A program made the translations under genes and the position numbers. Below the pieces are notes generated by a model, which saw only the letters and a list, made by a program, of their open reading frames with translations, was not told the DNA's origin and did not search any database. Source: Methylocystis hirsuta (GTDB lineage Bacteria; Pseudomonadota; Alphaproteobacteria; Rhizobiales; Beijerinckiaceae). Taken from it: a stretch of DNA of 64,000 nt. How positions within the stretch are numbered: the first letter of the stretch is position 1; every line of letters begins with the position of its first letter. Location: the NCBI RefSeq assembly GCF_003722355.1, contig NZ_QWDD01000001.1, positions 2,108,001-2,172,000 of the forward strand, read 5' to 3'. Of this stretch, positions 8,264 through 16,662 are shown piece by piece.

Positions 8264-8914
8264 ATGAGGCATTCCATGTCGCCTATTCTCTGTCGTCTGT
8301 CCGCCCTGGCGCTGGCCCTGGCGCTTTTCGCCTGCAGCCATGTGCCGGTCTCGACCATTTGGGCGCTGCGCAATTTCGACGCGGCCGCCTTCGATCCGGC
8401 CGTGCTGCGCGCGGCGGTGCGCCTGCCGGAAACTTTCGAGCCGCAAAAGGGCGGCGTGACGTTGAAAATCGGCTGGTGGCGCGACGGCGAGGAGAGCGTC
8501 AAGCATGAGCTCAAATTAGCGCTCAAGGAAACAACCGCTTCCGAAGACGTCGCGCCGCTCGCCGGCGAGAAGAAGGCCGGCGCGCGAATTTTCGCCTATC
8601 GCATCGACCCGGCCGATTATGCCGCGATCCGCGCAAGGCAGAAGGAATTTCTCGAAGAGAAGGCGCGCAATCCCGGCAAGACGCATGGTTCCTTTGGCGT
8701 TGGCGCGGACGCCTGCCGGCGCGGCGACTTCCCGGAAGGTCCGCTGCTGACGACGACTTATTTGCGCACGCAGCCTTCGGGCCCCTATCTCACGGTGCTC
8801 AAGAATCTCGACATGCGCGAGGCGGCGACGAAGGAAAAGTCGCTTGATGAACTCGTGCCGCCTTGCGAGAAATTCGCTGATCGGGCCGAGACGCCGATGC
8901 TCGTAAACCGTTAG
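8264..8914 (+). CDS. Lipoprotein of unknown function
   Basis: The protein of about 216 residues starts with a hydrophobic stretch ending in a lipobox, LFAC, near residue 24, so it should be lipid-anchored on the periplasmic side. The mature part has no motif I recognise. It contains VTLKIGWWRDGEE, a long charged helix around residues 120-145 (IRARQKEFLEEKARN) and two further cysteines. A second ATG at 8276 has a better ribosome site (GAGG at 8267) and may be the true start. Its stop overlaps convergent carA by four bases. Confidence 0.6.
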   Translation: MRHSMSPILCRLSALALALALFACSHVPVSTIWALRNFDAAAFDPAVLRAAVRLPETFEPQKGGVTLKIGWWRDGEESVKHELKLALKETTASEDVAPLAGEKKAGARIFAYRIDPADYAAIRARQKEFLEEKARNPGKTHGSFGVGADACRRGDFPEGPLLTTTYLRTQPSGPYLTVLKNLDMREAATKEKSLDELVPPCEKFADRAETPMLVNR

Positions 8915-10101
8915 GCCGCCCGCGCCTTCTCCATCATCTCGACGAAGCGGCGGAAAAGATAATGGCTGTCCTGCGGGCCGGGCGAGGCCTCGGGATGATG
9001 CTGCACGGAAAAGGCGGGCCGGTCGGTGAGCGCAATGCCGCAGTTCGAGCCGTCAAAGAGCGAGCGATGGGTCTCGACGGCGTTTGCCGGCAGGCTGTCG
9101 CGATCGACCGCGAAGCCGTGATTCATCGAGACGATCTCGACCTTGCCGGTGGTGAAATCCTTGACCGGGTGATTGGCGCCGTGATGCCCCTGCGGCATTT
9201 TCTTCGTCTTGGCGCCGACCGCGAGCGCCATCATCTGATGGCCGAGACAAATCCCGAAGGTCGGCACCTTCGCCGCGAGCAGGTCGCGGATCACGGGCGC
9301 GGCGTATTTGCCGGTTTCAGCCGGATCGCCGGGGCCATTCGAGAGGAAGACGCCGTCGGGCTTGAGCGCCAGAATTTCGCCGCTCGTCGCGGTTGCCGGC
9401 GCGACCACCACTTCGCAATCCTGTTCGGCGAGAAGCCGCAGGATGTTGCGCTTCACGCCATAGTCGATCGCGACCACGCGATACCTCGGCGCGCCGTTGC
9501 GCGCGCCATAGCCGCCGCCAAGCCGCCATGTCGTCTCGCGCCAGTCGTAGCGCTCGCTCGAGCCGACGCTCGGCACCAGGTCCATGCCGTCGATCCCCGG
9601 CCAGGCGGCGGCCCTGGCTTTGAGCGCCGCAATGTCGAAGCGGCCATCCGGCGCATAAGCGATGACGGCGTTCTGCATGCCGCGCTCGCGAATAAGCGTC
9701 GTCAGCGCGCGCGTGTCGATGCCGCACATGCCCACAATGCCGCGCGAGGCGAGCCAGTCGGCGAGCGGCTTCTGGGCGCGGAAATTCGAAGGGTCGGTGC
9801 ACGGCGCGCCGAAGATGGCTCCGACCGCGCCGGCGCTCCTGTCGAGATCGACGGTTTCGACGTCTTCATCGTTGGTCCCGACATTGCCGATGTGGGGGAA
9901 GGTGAAGGTGACGATCTGCGCGGCGTAGGACGGGTCCGTGAGGATTTCCTGATAGCCGGTCATGGCGGTGTTGAAGCAGACTTCGCCGACCGCTTCTCCA
10001 ACGGCGCCGAGCCCGTATCCTTCGATCACTTCTCCACTGGCGAGAACCAGCACGCCGGTGTGGAGGGGTTTCTTCCAGCCGTTATCTTGATCGAGGGTCA
10101 T
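8911..10101 (-). CDS. carA: Carbamoyl-phosphate synthase small (glutaminase) subunit
   Basis: The 396-residue protein delivers ammonia from glutamine to CarB for arginine and pyrimidine synthesis. The N-terminal CPSase domain (LVLASGEVIEGYGLG, FNTAMTGYQEILTDPSY) precedes a class I amidotransferase domain with the catalytic Cys in GICLGHQ and the His/Glu pair in VQHHPEASPGP. The ATG at 10101 gives the standard length; the open frame continues upstream only through a palindromic repeat. carB is not adjacent. Confidence 0.95.
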   Translation of the reverse strand: MTLDQDNGWKKPLHTGVLVLASGEVIEGYGLGAVGEAVGEVCFNTAMTGYQEILTDPSYAAQIVTFTFPHIGNVGTNDEDVETVDLDRSAGAVGAIFGAPCTDPSNFRAQKPLADWLASRGIVGMCGIDTRALTTLIRERGMQNAVIAYAPDGRFDIAALKARAAAWPGIDGMDLVPSVGSSERYDWRETTWRLGGGYGARNGAPRYRVVAIDYGVKRNILRLLAEQDCEVVVAPATATSGEILALKPDGVFLSNGPGDPAETGKYAAPVIRDLLAAKVPTFGICLGHQMMALAVGAKTKKMPQGHHGANHPVKDFTTGKVEIVSMNHGFAVDRDSLPANAVETHRSLFDGSNCGIALTDRPAFSVQHHPEASPGPQDSHYLFRRFVEMMEKARAA

Positions 10102-10150
10102 ATAGGTCTCAGCTCTCCGGCGCGTCGCTGGCTTGACAGCGCTCTCGCCG

Positions 10151-10230
10151 CGCGTCATGGCCGGACTTGATCCGGCCGTCCACGGCTGCGGCGCCACGTG
10201 GATGCCCGCGACAAGCGCGGGCATGACGCG
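10151..10230. repeat. Composite palindromic (REP-like) element between carA and yqeY-like gene
   Basis: Outer arms CGCGTCAT (10151-10158) and ATGACGCG (10223-10230) enclose two hairpins. These are GGCCGGA/TCCGGCC near 10159-10177 and ATGCCCGCG/CGCGGGCAT at 10202-10224. The whole can fold as a cruciform. Similar elements are widespread between genes in Rhizobiales and are often mistranslated as MPALVAGIH-like peptides. Confidence 0.75.
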
Positions 10231-10285
10231 ATTGGCTGTGGATGTAATGCATCCGCCCCGGAATTGGAAACCCCAAGGACATAAC

Positions 10286-10735
10286 ATGCGCGAGAAGATA
10301 GCGGCGGACCTTAAGACGGCGATGAAGGCGGGCGAGCGCGCCAAGGTCGACGCGCTGCGGCTGATCAACGCGGCGCTGAAGGACAAGGACATCGAGGCGC
10401 GCGGCGCGGGCAAGACGCTCAGCGGCGACGACGAGCTCGCGCTTTTGCAGAAAATGATCAAAAGCCGGCAGGAATCGCTGGAAATCTATGAAAAAGCCGG
10501 GCGCGAAGACCTCGCGGGCAAGGAGCGCGGCGAAATCGCGGTCATTTCCGCCTATTTGCCGCAGCAGCTCTCCGAGGCGGAAGTGGCCGAGGCCGTGAAG
10601 GCGGCGATCGCCGAGACCGGCGCGGCCTCGATCAAGGACATGGGCAAGGTCGTGGCTTCGCTCAAGGCCAAATATACGGGACGGATGGACTTCGGCAAAG
10701 CCAGCGCCGCGGTGAAGGCGGCGCTGTCGGGCTAG
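10286..10735 (+). CDS. GatB/YqeY domain protein
   Basis: The 149-residue, helix-rich soluble protein matches the YqeY family. It has REKIAADLKTAMKAGE at the start, RLINAALKDKDIEARG, ISAYLPQQLSEAEV and a terminal GRMDFGKASAAVKAAL. The domain is homologous to the tail of the tRNA-dependent amidotransferase GatB, and a role in tRNA metabolism is assumed rather than shown. The ATG at 10286 follows AAGGA at a normal distance. It is divergent from carA and convergent with thiD across a short palindrome. Confidence 0.9.
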   Translation: MREKIAADLKTAMKAGERAKVDALRLINAALKDKDIEARGAGKTLSGDDELALLQKMIKSRQESLEIYEKAGREDLAGKERGEIAVISAYLPQQLSEAEVAEAVKAAIAETGAASIKDMGKVVASLKAKYTGRMDFGKASAAVKAALSG

Positions 10736-10763
10736 AAGCCTAAGCGGCTCAGCGCAACCTGCT

Positions 10764-10800
10764 CCCTCTCCCGCGAAGCGGGGGAGGGCTGGGGAGGGGG
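10764..10800. repeat. Palindromic repeat of the CCCTCTCCCGC family
   Basis: CCCTCTCCCGC and GCGGGGGAGGG form a near-perfect stem between the convergent yqeY-like and thiD genes. The same family recurs near 37611, 39119, 45689 and 48196. Here it could also act as a bidirectional transcription barrier. Confidence 0.65.
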
Positions 10801-11604
10801 CTACCGCCACAGCGCGTAGAAATGATGCGGCGGGCCGCGGCCCTCGCTCAATTTCAGCCGGTCCGCCGCCTCCAGAGCGCCCTCAAGCCAAGCTTTAGCA
10901 GTCGCAATGGCGTCGATCAGCGGCGCGCCCTTGGCGAGTTCGCAGGCGATCGCCGAGGACAGGGCGCAGCCGGTTCCATGCGTGTTGCGCGACGGGACGC
11001 GTCTTCCACGGAAGGTGCGCCTCTCTCCCCTTTCGAAAAGAACGTCGACAGGTTCGCCCTCGAGATCGCCGCCCTTGACCAGCACCGCGTGGGCGCCGGC
11101 TGTGCAGAGGAGCCGCCCCTGCGCAGCCATCTCCTCGGGGTTTTTGGCGAGCGGCGTTTGCGTGAGCGCGCTCGCCTCGTGGAGGTTGGGCGTCACGAGC
11201 CGCGCTAGGGGTAGTAGGCCCGCCAGCGCGGCTTCCAGCCCGGCCGAGGCGAGGCTGACGCCCTGCGTCGGAACCAAGACTGGGTCGAGCACGACGTTGC
11301 GTGCGCCGTAGCGCGCCAGCGCCTTGGCGACTGCGTGCGCGATATCCGGCGTCGCGAGCATGCCGATCTTGATCGCGTCGGGAGAAATGTCGGACAGCAC
11401 CGCCTCGATCTGCGCGGCGACAATCTCTGGCGCGACAGGATAGGAAGCGGTCACGCCCTGCGTATTCTGCACGGTGAGCGCCGTGATCGCCGCCATGCCG
11501 TAGCAGCCGAAGGCCGAGAAGGTTTTCAGGTCCGCCTGCACGCCCGCGCCGCCGGAGGGGTCGGAGCCGGCGATGGAAAGAAGCTTAGGAACGGGCGCGG
11601 TCAT
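10801..11604 (-). CDS. thiD: Hydroxymethylpyrimidine/phosphomethylpyrimidine kinase
   Basis: The 267-residue ribokinase-fold enzyme phosphorylates HMP and HMP-P in thiamine synthesis. The N-terminus LLSIAGSDPSGGAGVQADLKT is diagnostic. NTHGTGCALSSAIA near residue 210 holds the catalytic Asp/Gly anion hole (GTGC form), and the KGGD element precedes it. The start at 11604 is chosen because the extra upstream residues are not conserved in the family. thiL, another thiamine gene, lies 38 kb away in the window. Confidence 0.92.
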   Translation of the reverse strand: MTAPVPKLLSIAGSDPSGGAGVQADLKTFSAFGCYGMAAITALTVQNTQGVTASYPVAPEIVAAQIEAVLSDISPDAIKIGMLATPDIAHAVAKALARYGARNVVLDPVLVPTQGVSLASAGLEAALAGLLPLARLVTPNLHEASALTQTPLAKNPEEMAAQGRLLCTAGAHAVLVKGGDLEGEPVDVLFERGERRTFRGRRVPSRNTHGTGCALSSAIACELAKGAPLIDAIATAKAWLEGALEAADRLKLSEGRGPPHHFYALWR

Positions 11605-11781
11605 GACAGGAATGTCCGCGCTTCGCGCCCCCAACGCAAACGGCGCTGATCAGCTATGCAATTCGCGTCCGCCGGGCGAGCCCGCTATGCGGACTGGAGT
11701 TCCGGCGTTTTTTGTCGGTTTCGTCAGGCCAGGGTTTATTCCGTGCGCAGTCTTTTCCGCGGGCATGCCCCTTCAGCAGGC

Positions 11782-12786
11782 TCAGGGTTTCGGCAGGCTC
11801 AGCACGCCGGCGTCGCCGTTCTCCGCGCCGAAGGCGAGACGCGCGCCCTTGTCGTCCCAGGCGAGCGCGCTGATCCGCGCGCGGTCATCTTCCTGCGCCG
11901 GACGGCGAACCAGAATCTCAGATCCGTCCGAAAGCCGCGCCAACATGATCAGGCCGTCGTCGTAGCCGATCGCTATGACCAGAGTGGCGGGATGGAAGGC
12001 GACGCGCGTCACGATCGCCGAATGCACGCCGCATTCGCGCGGCGCCTGGCCCATCGGACCGTCCTTGCCCGAAAACGGCCAGACGATGCAGGCGTCGGCG
12101 CCTGAGGTGGCCAGCCATTTCCCGTCATGCGACCAGGAGAAGCTGCGCGTTTTTCCGGGATATCCGGCCATCCGCATGTGCTTGCCGTCGGCGAGACGCC
12201 AGCCGTGCAGCGTATTCTCCTGCATCGAGGTGACGAGAAAGCGCCCGTCGGGAGAGATCGTCGCGTCAAGGTGCGAGCCGGCCCAGTCGAGCGCTTCCGG
12301 CTTGCCGGCGTTCGGGAACCACAGCGTCGCGCCGCCGTAATGGGCGATCGCCAGCCGGTAGCCTTTGGGGAAGAAGGCGAGGCCGCGCGAGCTCGACGGC
12401 AGGTCCAGCGACTTCTCCTCGCCCTTGGCCGAGCGGGCGCGCGCCACCTTTCCTGCTGTCCACGCCACCGCGCCGCCCCGCGCGGCAACGGCGTCGATCC
12501 ATTTGCCCTTTTCGTCGCCGATGAGTTCGACGCCGCCCTTCGCGTCGGTCGCCACAACGCGCCCGTCGTCTCCGCCGGTGACGAGCCGGTCGCGGTCCTG
12601 CGCGGCGACGAGGATTGCTGCGTCCTCATGGACCGGAATGCGGCGTCCCTCCGCGCCGTCGCCGAAATGCAGCGTCCCGTCGGCGAGCGCGAAGACTGGC
12701 GCGCCGCCGAGGAACGCCGCGGCTGCGACAGGTTCACGAAGCCCGATCGTTTCGACTTTGTCGACGAGCGTGGAAGACAGCGTCAC
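11782..12786 (-). CDS. WD40-repeat beta-propeller protein
   Basis: The 334-residue protein contains successive WD40-like blades, such as RLVTGGDDGRVVATD, SWSHDGKWLATSGADACIVWPF and ALAWDDKGARLAFGAENGD. No signal peptide is evident, so a cytoplasmic scaffold role is likely; the partner is unknown. A GTG at 12786 is proposed as the start: the frame is open far upstream, but only as a shadow of the ligase gene. It begins two bases after the stop of the O-antigen-ligase-like gene, implying coupled translation. Confidence 0.7.
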   Translation of the reverse strand: MTLSSTLVDKVETIGLREPVAAAAFLGGAPVFALADGTLHFGDGAEGRRIPVHEDAAILVAAQDRDRLVTGGDDGRVVATDAKGGVELIGDEKGKWIDAVAARGGAVAWTAGKVARARSAKGEEKSLDLPSSSRGLAFFPKGYRLAIAHYGGATLWFPNAGKPEALDWAGSHLDATISPDGRFLVTSMQENTLHGWRLADGKHMRMAGYPGKTRSFSWSHDGKWLATSGADACIVWPFSGKDGPMGQAPRECGVHSAIVTRVAFHPATLVIAIGYDDGLIMLARLSDGSEILVRRPAQEDDRARISALAWDDKGARLAFGAENGDAGVLSLPKP

Positions 12787-12788
12787 GG

Positions 12789-14018
12789 CTAAGCTTGGTC
12801 CTCGGCAGGCGCGCTCCAGCCGATCGGCAGGCGCGGGCGACGTTTCCGAAATTGCCCGCGCATCACGAGCGCGAAGGCGATGGCGTCGAGCCCCGCGAGG
12901 GTCAGCCACCACAGCTGCTCGGCCGCGGGACCGAACAGGCAAATGGCGAATCCCGCGCCGAGGCCGCCGAGAAGAAAGGGCGCAAGCGCCGGACGCGATT
13001 GGCCGACGAACAGGCTGGTGCGGGCGGCGACGAGCGCCGCCGCGGCCGCGCCGAGCACGCCGAGGTCGAACCAGATCTTGAAGATCAGGCTGCGCGGCGT
13101 CGCCGGCGTCAGATAGCCGCCGAGCACGCCCCAGGTGGCCGCGCCAAAGCCGTGTCCGATCAATGTGCGCCAGCCGTCCGCGTCGATCATCTGACCCCAG
13201 AAGGCGAGATGTCTGAAGAAGCCGGGCGGACGCTCGGGCCAGATCAGATGCGCCGCGTAGGCGGTCAGCGGCGCGAGCAGCACGATCGCCGTCATGAGCG
13301 CCGCAAATATGATGGACATCATTCGAGCGCGGCCGAAGGCGGCGGCGAAAACAGCCGCTCCGACGGCCAGCGCCGGGACGCCGTTCGGTGCGCCGGAAAG
13401 ATAACAGGCGAGCGCCGTCGCCACCGCGAGGGCGGCCGCCGCATACCACCGGCCGCGGACGGCGAGGGCGCCCATGGCCGGCCAGACAAGCAGGGCCAGT
13501 CCAAGTCCGGCGCGGCCAAGCGGTCCGACGTCGAGAATGTCGTCGAGCGTATATTGCGGCTTCAACAGCAAAGTGACGGCGGCAAGCGCGAGCGTCGCCG
13601 CGGCGACGCCGATCGGCAACAGGTTGAGATTCGAGGTTTTGGTGCGCAGCGGCAGAAATCCGGTGGCGAGCGCAACCAGGGCGAGCGTCGCCGTAATTTT
13701 GGCGAAGCGTTCCGCCGGTCCCTCGAACGGCGTCCAGAGCAGCGAAAGCGCCGTCCAGGCGGCGAGCAACAGCGCGGCGAGAAACGGCGGCGAGCGCAGG
13801 ATCGAGCGCAGGGAGCGCCCGGACCCTTCCGCCGGCGTCAACGTCGCGGCGGCGAGCAGCAGCGCCGCCCCGATCGGCAGCAGCACATAAACCGTCTGAC
13901 GCGCCAGAATCGGCGCGATGAGCGAGATCACGAACAGCAAAAACACGCCGATCCGCAGCAGAAGGCGAGAAGCCTCCTCTGCGGGTTCGTCGGCATTGCG
14001 GCGCGAAAGGACAGACAT
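12789..14018 (-). CDS. O-antigen ligase/polymerase-like membrane protein
   Basis: The 409-residue protein has about ten to twelve membrane segments. A large loop near residues 270-310 contains GHGFGAATWGVLGG, the recognisable motif of the O-antigen ligase (Wzy_C/WaaL) superfamily. Members join polysaccharide to lipid A core or polymerise repeat units in the inner membrane. No glycan cluster surrounds it, so the substrate is open. The ATG at 14018 (MSVLSRRN) avoids an N-terminal extension without family character. Confidence 0.7.
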   Translation of the reverse strand: MSVLSRRNADEPAEEASRLLLRIGVFLLFVISLIAPILARQTVYVLLPIGAALLLAAATLTPAEGSGRSLRSILRSPPFLAALLLAAWTALSLLWTPFEGPAERFAKITATLALVALATGFLPLRTKTSNLNLLPIGVAAATLALAAVTLLLKPQYTLDDILDVGPLGRAGLGLALLVWPAMGALAVRGRWYAAAALAVATALACYLSGAPNGVPALAVGAAVFAAAFGRARMMSIIFAALMTAIVLLAPLTAYAAHLIWPERPPGFFRHLAFWGQMIDADGWRTLIGHGFGAATWGVLGGYLTPATPRSLIFKIWFDLGVLGAAAAALVAARTSLFVGQSRPALAPFLLGGLGAGFAICLFGPAAEQLWWLTLAGLDAIAFALVMRGQFRKRRPRLPIGWSAPAEDQA

Positions 14019-14148
14019 GGCGAAGGTGAGCTTGAGGAGGGGATCTTTGATAGAGATTAGAACGAAATCGCCGGCGAGTAGCCTGCCGCAACGCAGTAAA
14101 TCTGGGAAAGACCCCGATTTTTCGGCGACTGTGGCGCTTTTGCCTGTT

Positions 14149-15330
14149 TCAGGGCGTTTGGCGCCACTCTTGGCGGACCGCCGCGTCGGGTTCGGCCGCC
14201 AGTCGATGGGGACGCAGCTCCGCGGCTCGCGTCGGCGCCAGTCTGCCGAGCGCCCAGACGGCGGCGCCGCGAACAATGGCGGCGGCGTCTTCGATCAGCC
14301 GCTCGGCCTCGGCGGCAAGCTCGGGCCGGGCCGAATTGCCGATGGCGATCAGAACATTGCGCAAGAAGCGGTCCCGTCCGACGCGTTTGATTGGGGAACC
14401 CGAAAAAAGCGCGCGGAACGCCGCGTCGTCGAGGCGCGCCAGTTCCGCAAGCGGCGGGGAGCCGAATTCGGGGCGCGCGGCGAGCTTCGCCTCGCGTCCG
14501 GCGCTCGCGTATTTGTTCCAGGGGCAGACCGCGAGACAGTCGTCACAGCCATAGATGCGATTGCCAATCTTGGCGCGAAATTCGAGGGGTATAGGGCCCT
14601 TGTGCTCGATCGTCAGATAGGAAATGCAGCGCCGCGCATCGAGGCGGTAAGGCGCTGGGAAGGCCGCCGTGGGACAAACCTCAAGACATTTGCTGCACGA
14701 GCCGCAATGATCGCGCTCTAGCGGATCGGGTTCGAGGCGAAGAGTCGTGAAGATTGCGCCCAGAAAAAGCCACGAGCCGAAATCGCGCGACACGAGATTC
14801 GTGTGTTTGCCTTGCCAGCCGACGCCGGCCGTCTGCGCGAGCGGCTTTTCCATGACGGGCGCGGTGTCGACGAAGACCTTGGCGTCGCCGCCGCCGGCGC
14901 GGCTGAGGATGAATCCGGCGAGCTGTTTCAACCGGCCCTTGAGGACGTCGTGATAGTCGCGGTTGCGCGCATAGACGGAGATCGTCGCGCAGTCCGGTTT
15001 CGTCAGCGAAGCGAGCGGATCTCCGTCCGGCCCATAGTTCAGGCCGAGCATGACGAGACTTGCCGCCTCGGGCCAGAGCGCGCGCGGCGCGGCCCGCCGC
15101 TCGGCCGTCTCGCGCATCCAGGCCATGTCGCCGTGCGCGCCGTCCCGCAGCCATTCGCGCAACCGATCGCCCTGCTCCGGCGCGACATCCGCCCGCGCGA
15201 AGCGGCAGACGTCAAAGCCAAGCTCGAACGCACGGGCGCGAATGTCCTCCTCCAGCGCCGGAGCCGCAGGCCGTCGAACATCATAACCTGCCGGCGAAGC
15301 CATCGATGACTTCGGGACAAGCGCCTGCAT
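14149..15330 (-). CDS. queG: Epoxyqueuosine reductase
   Basis: The 393-residue cobalamin and iron-sulfur enzyme performs the last step of queuosine synthesis in tRNA. Two 4Fe-4S motifs are visible: CGSCSKCLEVCP near residue 207, and CDDCLAVCP near 268 followed by WNKYA. A HEAT-like tail (IEDAAAIVRGAAVWALGR) completes the family architecture. The start may be 15330 or the ATG at 15303. It begins one or two bases after the histidine kinase stop on the same strand. Confidence 0.92.
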   Translation of the reverse strand: MQALVPKSSMASPAGYDVRRPAAPALEEDIRARAFELGFDVCRFARADVAPEQGDRLREWLRDGAHGDMAWMRETAERRAAPRALWPEAASLVMLGLNYGPDGDPLASLTKPDCATISVYARNRDYHDVLKGRLKQLAGFILSRAGGGDAKVFVDTAPVMEKPLAQTAGVGWQGKHTNLVSRDFGSWLFLGAIFTTLRLEPDPLERDHCGSCSKCLEVCPTAAFPAPYRLDARRCISYLTIEHKGPIPLEFRAKIGNRIYGCDDCLAVCPWNKYASAGREAKLAARPEFGSPPLAELARLDDAAFRALFSGSPIKRVGRDRFLRNVLIAIGNSARPELAAEAERLIEDAAAIVRGAAVWALGRLAPTRAAELRPHRLAAEPDAAVRQEWRQTP

Positions 15331-15331
15331 G

Positions 15332-16537
15332 TCAGCAGGGCGCTCGTAGAGGGATCGAGACGATGAACTCGGTCCCTGGATCGTGCTTTTTCATTTCGAT
15401 CGTCGCACTGAGTTGACGCGTAAATGACGCAACGATCCGCATGCCGAGCCCTTTTCGATTGCGAGGGTCGACGTCATCGGGCATTCCAGCGCCTTCGTCG
15501 CGCACGGAAACGATGAAATTCTCGCTGCCCTGGCGCGCGACCTTCACCGAAATGATTCCCGATTGGCTTTCATAGGCGTATTTCGCCGCATTGGCGATGA
15601 ACTCGTTGACGATCAGCGCGGTCGAAACCGCCCGGTCGGTTGCGATGACGATTCCTTCATCGATCTCGGTGCGCATGTCGCATTGCGCGACGCTTTCATC
15701 CAAATCATGACACAGCGCTTCGATGTATTTGCCAACGTCCATGCACTCGACGTCGGAGCCGCGGGACAGCTGATCATGCGCCTTTGCGATCGCATCGACG
15801 CGGTGAGAGGCTTCGTTGAGAAGTTCGGACACCTGTTCGTCGCCGGCGTCGTTGGCTTGCAGGCGGAGCATGCTGCCGACGATGGAAAGGCTGTTCTTCA
15901 CGCGATGATTCATTTCTTTGAGCAGCGCTTCGTTGCGCGCGAGCGCCGCTCTAAGTTTGCGCTCTTCCCGCTCGCGTTCGATCGCCATGCCAAGAAGATT
16001 CGCCGCGCCCTGCAGAAAAGCGATGTCCTGCTCAACGAACTCGGTCGGCGAGCGGCTGTCGACTTCGAGGATGCCATAAGGTTTTCCGTCACCCTGCAGG
16101 ATCACGTTCATTGCCCGGCGAACACCGTGCTGACGTAGCAATTCGGGAGTTCTGAACCGCGTCTCCTTTTCAAGGTGATTGGAGATGACCGGTTGGCCGC
16201 TGCGTAATGCGTATCCAGCAGGCGAGTCGAGATCCGCGCCGACTTTCGCGACGCCCACAACGCCGCGACTCCAGCCGACGCCGGCGCGCACCAGAAACTG
16301 GTTCTCGGACGGAAGCAGCTCCAGCACCTTGCAGAATTCCGCATCCAATCCTTGCGCCGTGAGTCGTACTGTGTCCGTCAGAAGCTGATCGAGCGAAGCG
16401 CCTTGGAGGGCGGAAACGCCGAGCTCCGCCAATATCTCCTGCTGCCGAATGCGCTGCTGCAGTCCGCGCGACGGATCGCCGGCTTTGGCGGGTTTCGACT
16501 CAACCTTTTCGCTCTCGCGCTCGTTGGGTGCGCTCAT
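15332..16537 (-). CDS. GAF-domain HisKA_2 sensor histidine kinase
   Basis: The 401-residue soluble kinase has a GAF domain (about residues 40-185, with GVVGVAKVG and VILQGDGKPYGILEVDS) and a HisKA_2 dimerisation domain. The phosphorylated His sits in MNHRVKNSLSIVGSML. A C-terminal HATPase has VNEFIANAAKYAYE (N box), VRDEGAGMPDD and GLGMRIV. No response regulator is encoded nearby, so it is an orphan. Kinases of this class often signal to PhyR/EcfG in Rhizobiales, which would fit the stress promoters seen here, but this is inference. It is just upstream of queG. Confidence 0.85.
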   Translation of the reverse strand: MSAPNERESEKVESKPAKAGDPSRGLQQRIRQQEILAELGVSALQGASLDQLLTDTVRLTAQGLDAEFCKVLELLPSENQFLVRAGVGWSRGVVGVAKVGADLDSPAGYALRSGQPVISNHLEKETRFRTPELLRQHGVRRAMNVILQGDGKPYGILEVDSRSPTEFVEQDIAFLQGAANLLGMAIEREREERKLRAALARNEALLKEMNHRVKNSLSIVGSMLRLQANDAGDEQVSELLNEASHRVDAIAKAHDQLSRGSDVECMDVGKYIEALCHDLDESVAQCDMRTEIDEGIVIATDRAVSTALIVNEFIANAAKYAYESQSGIISVKVARQGSENFIVSVRDEGAGMPDDVDPRNRKGLGMRIVASFTRQLSATIEMKKHDPGTEFIVSIPLRAPC

Positions 16538-16662
16538 ACGATGGTCCCGTATTGCGGCTACTTGCCTCACTCCATCCGATAGGTGTCAAGCGCGGCCGCA
16601 GTGCGGGTTGTTAAAGCGGCGCTTGAGTCTCGCATCTGGCGCCGCCGACCACTCCGCGACGC

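Noticed and set aside
8962..10170. A 402-residue plus-strand frame opposite carA
   Set aside because: It is a shadow of carA; no domain, ribosome site or sensible start.
10109..10285. N-terminal extensions of carA and the yqeY-like protein through 10151-10230
   Set aside because: The peptides (such as MPALVAGIH) come from translating a palindromic repeat and are absent from the families.
12615..14060. A 481-residue plus-strand frame across the ligase and WD40 genes
   Set aside because: It is Arg/Gln/Gly-rich low-complexity translation opposite two better-supported genes.
12787..14091. Treating the whole 11782-14091 minus frame as one large protein
   Set aside because: The part upstream of 12786 is a shifted-frame reading of the membrane ligase gene; only the downstream part has WD40 repeats.
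16571..16662. A terminator between the GST and kinase genes
   Set aside because: No stem with a T-run could be found in this 92-base gap.
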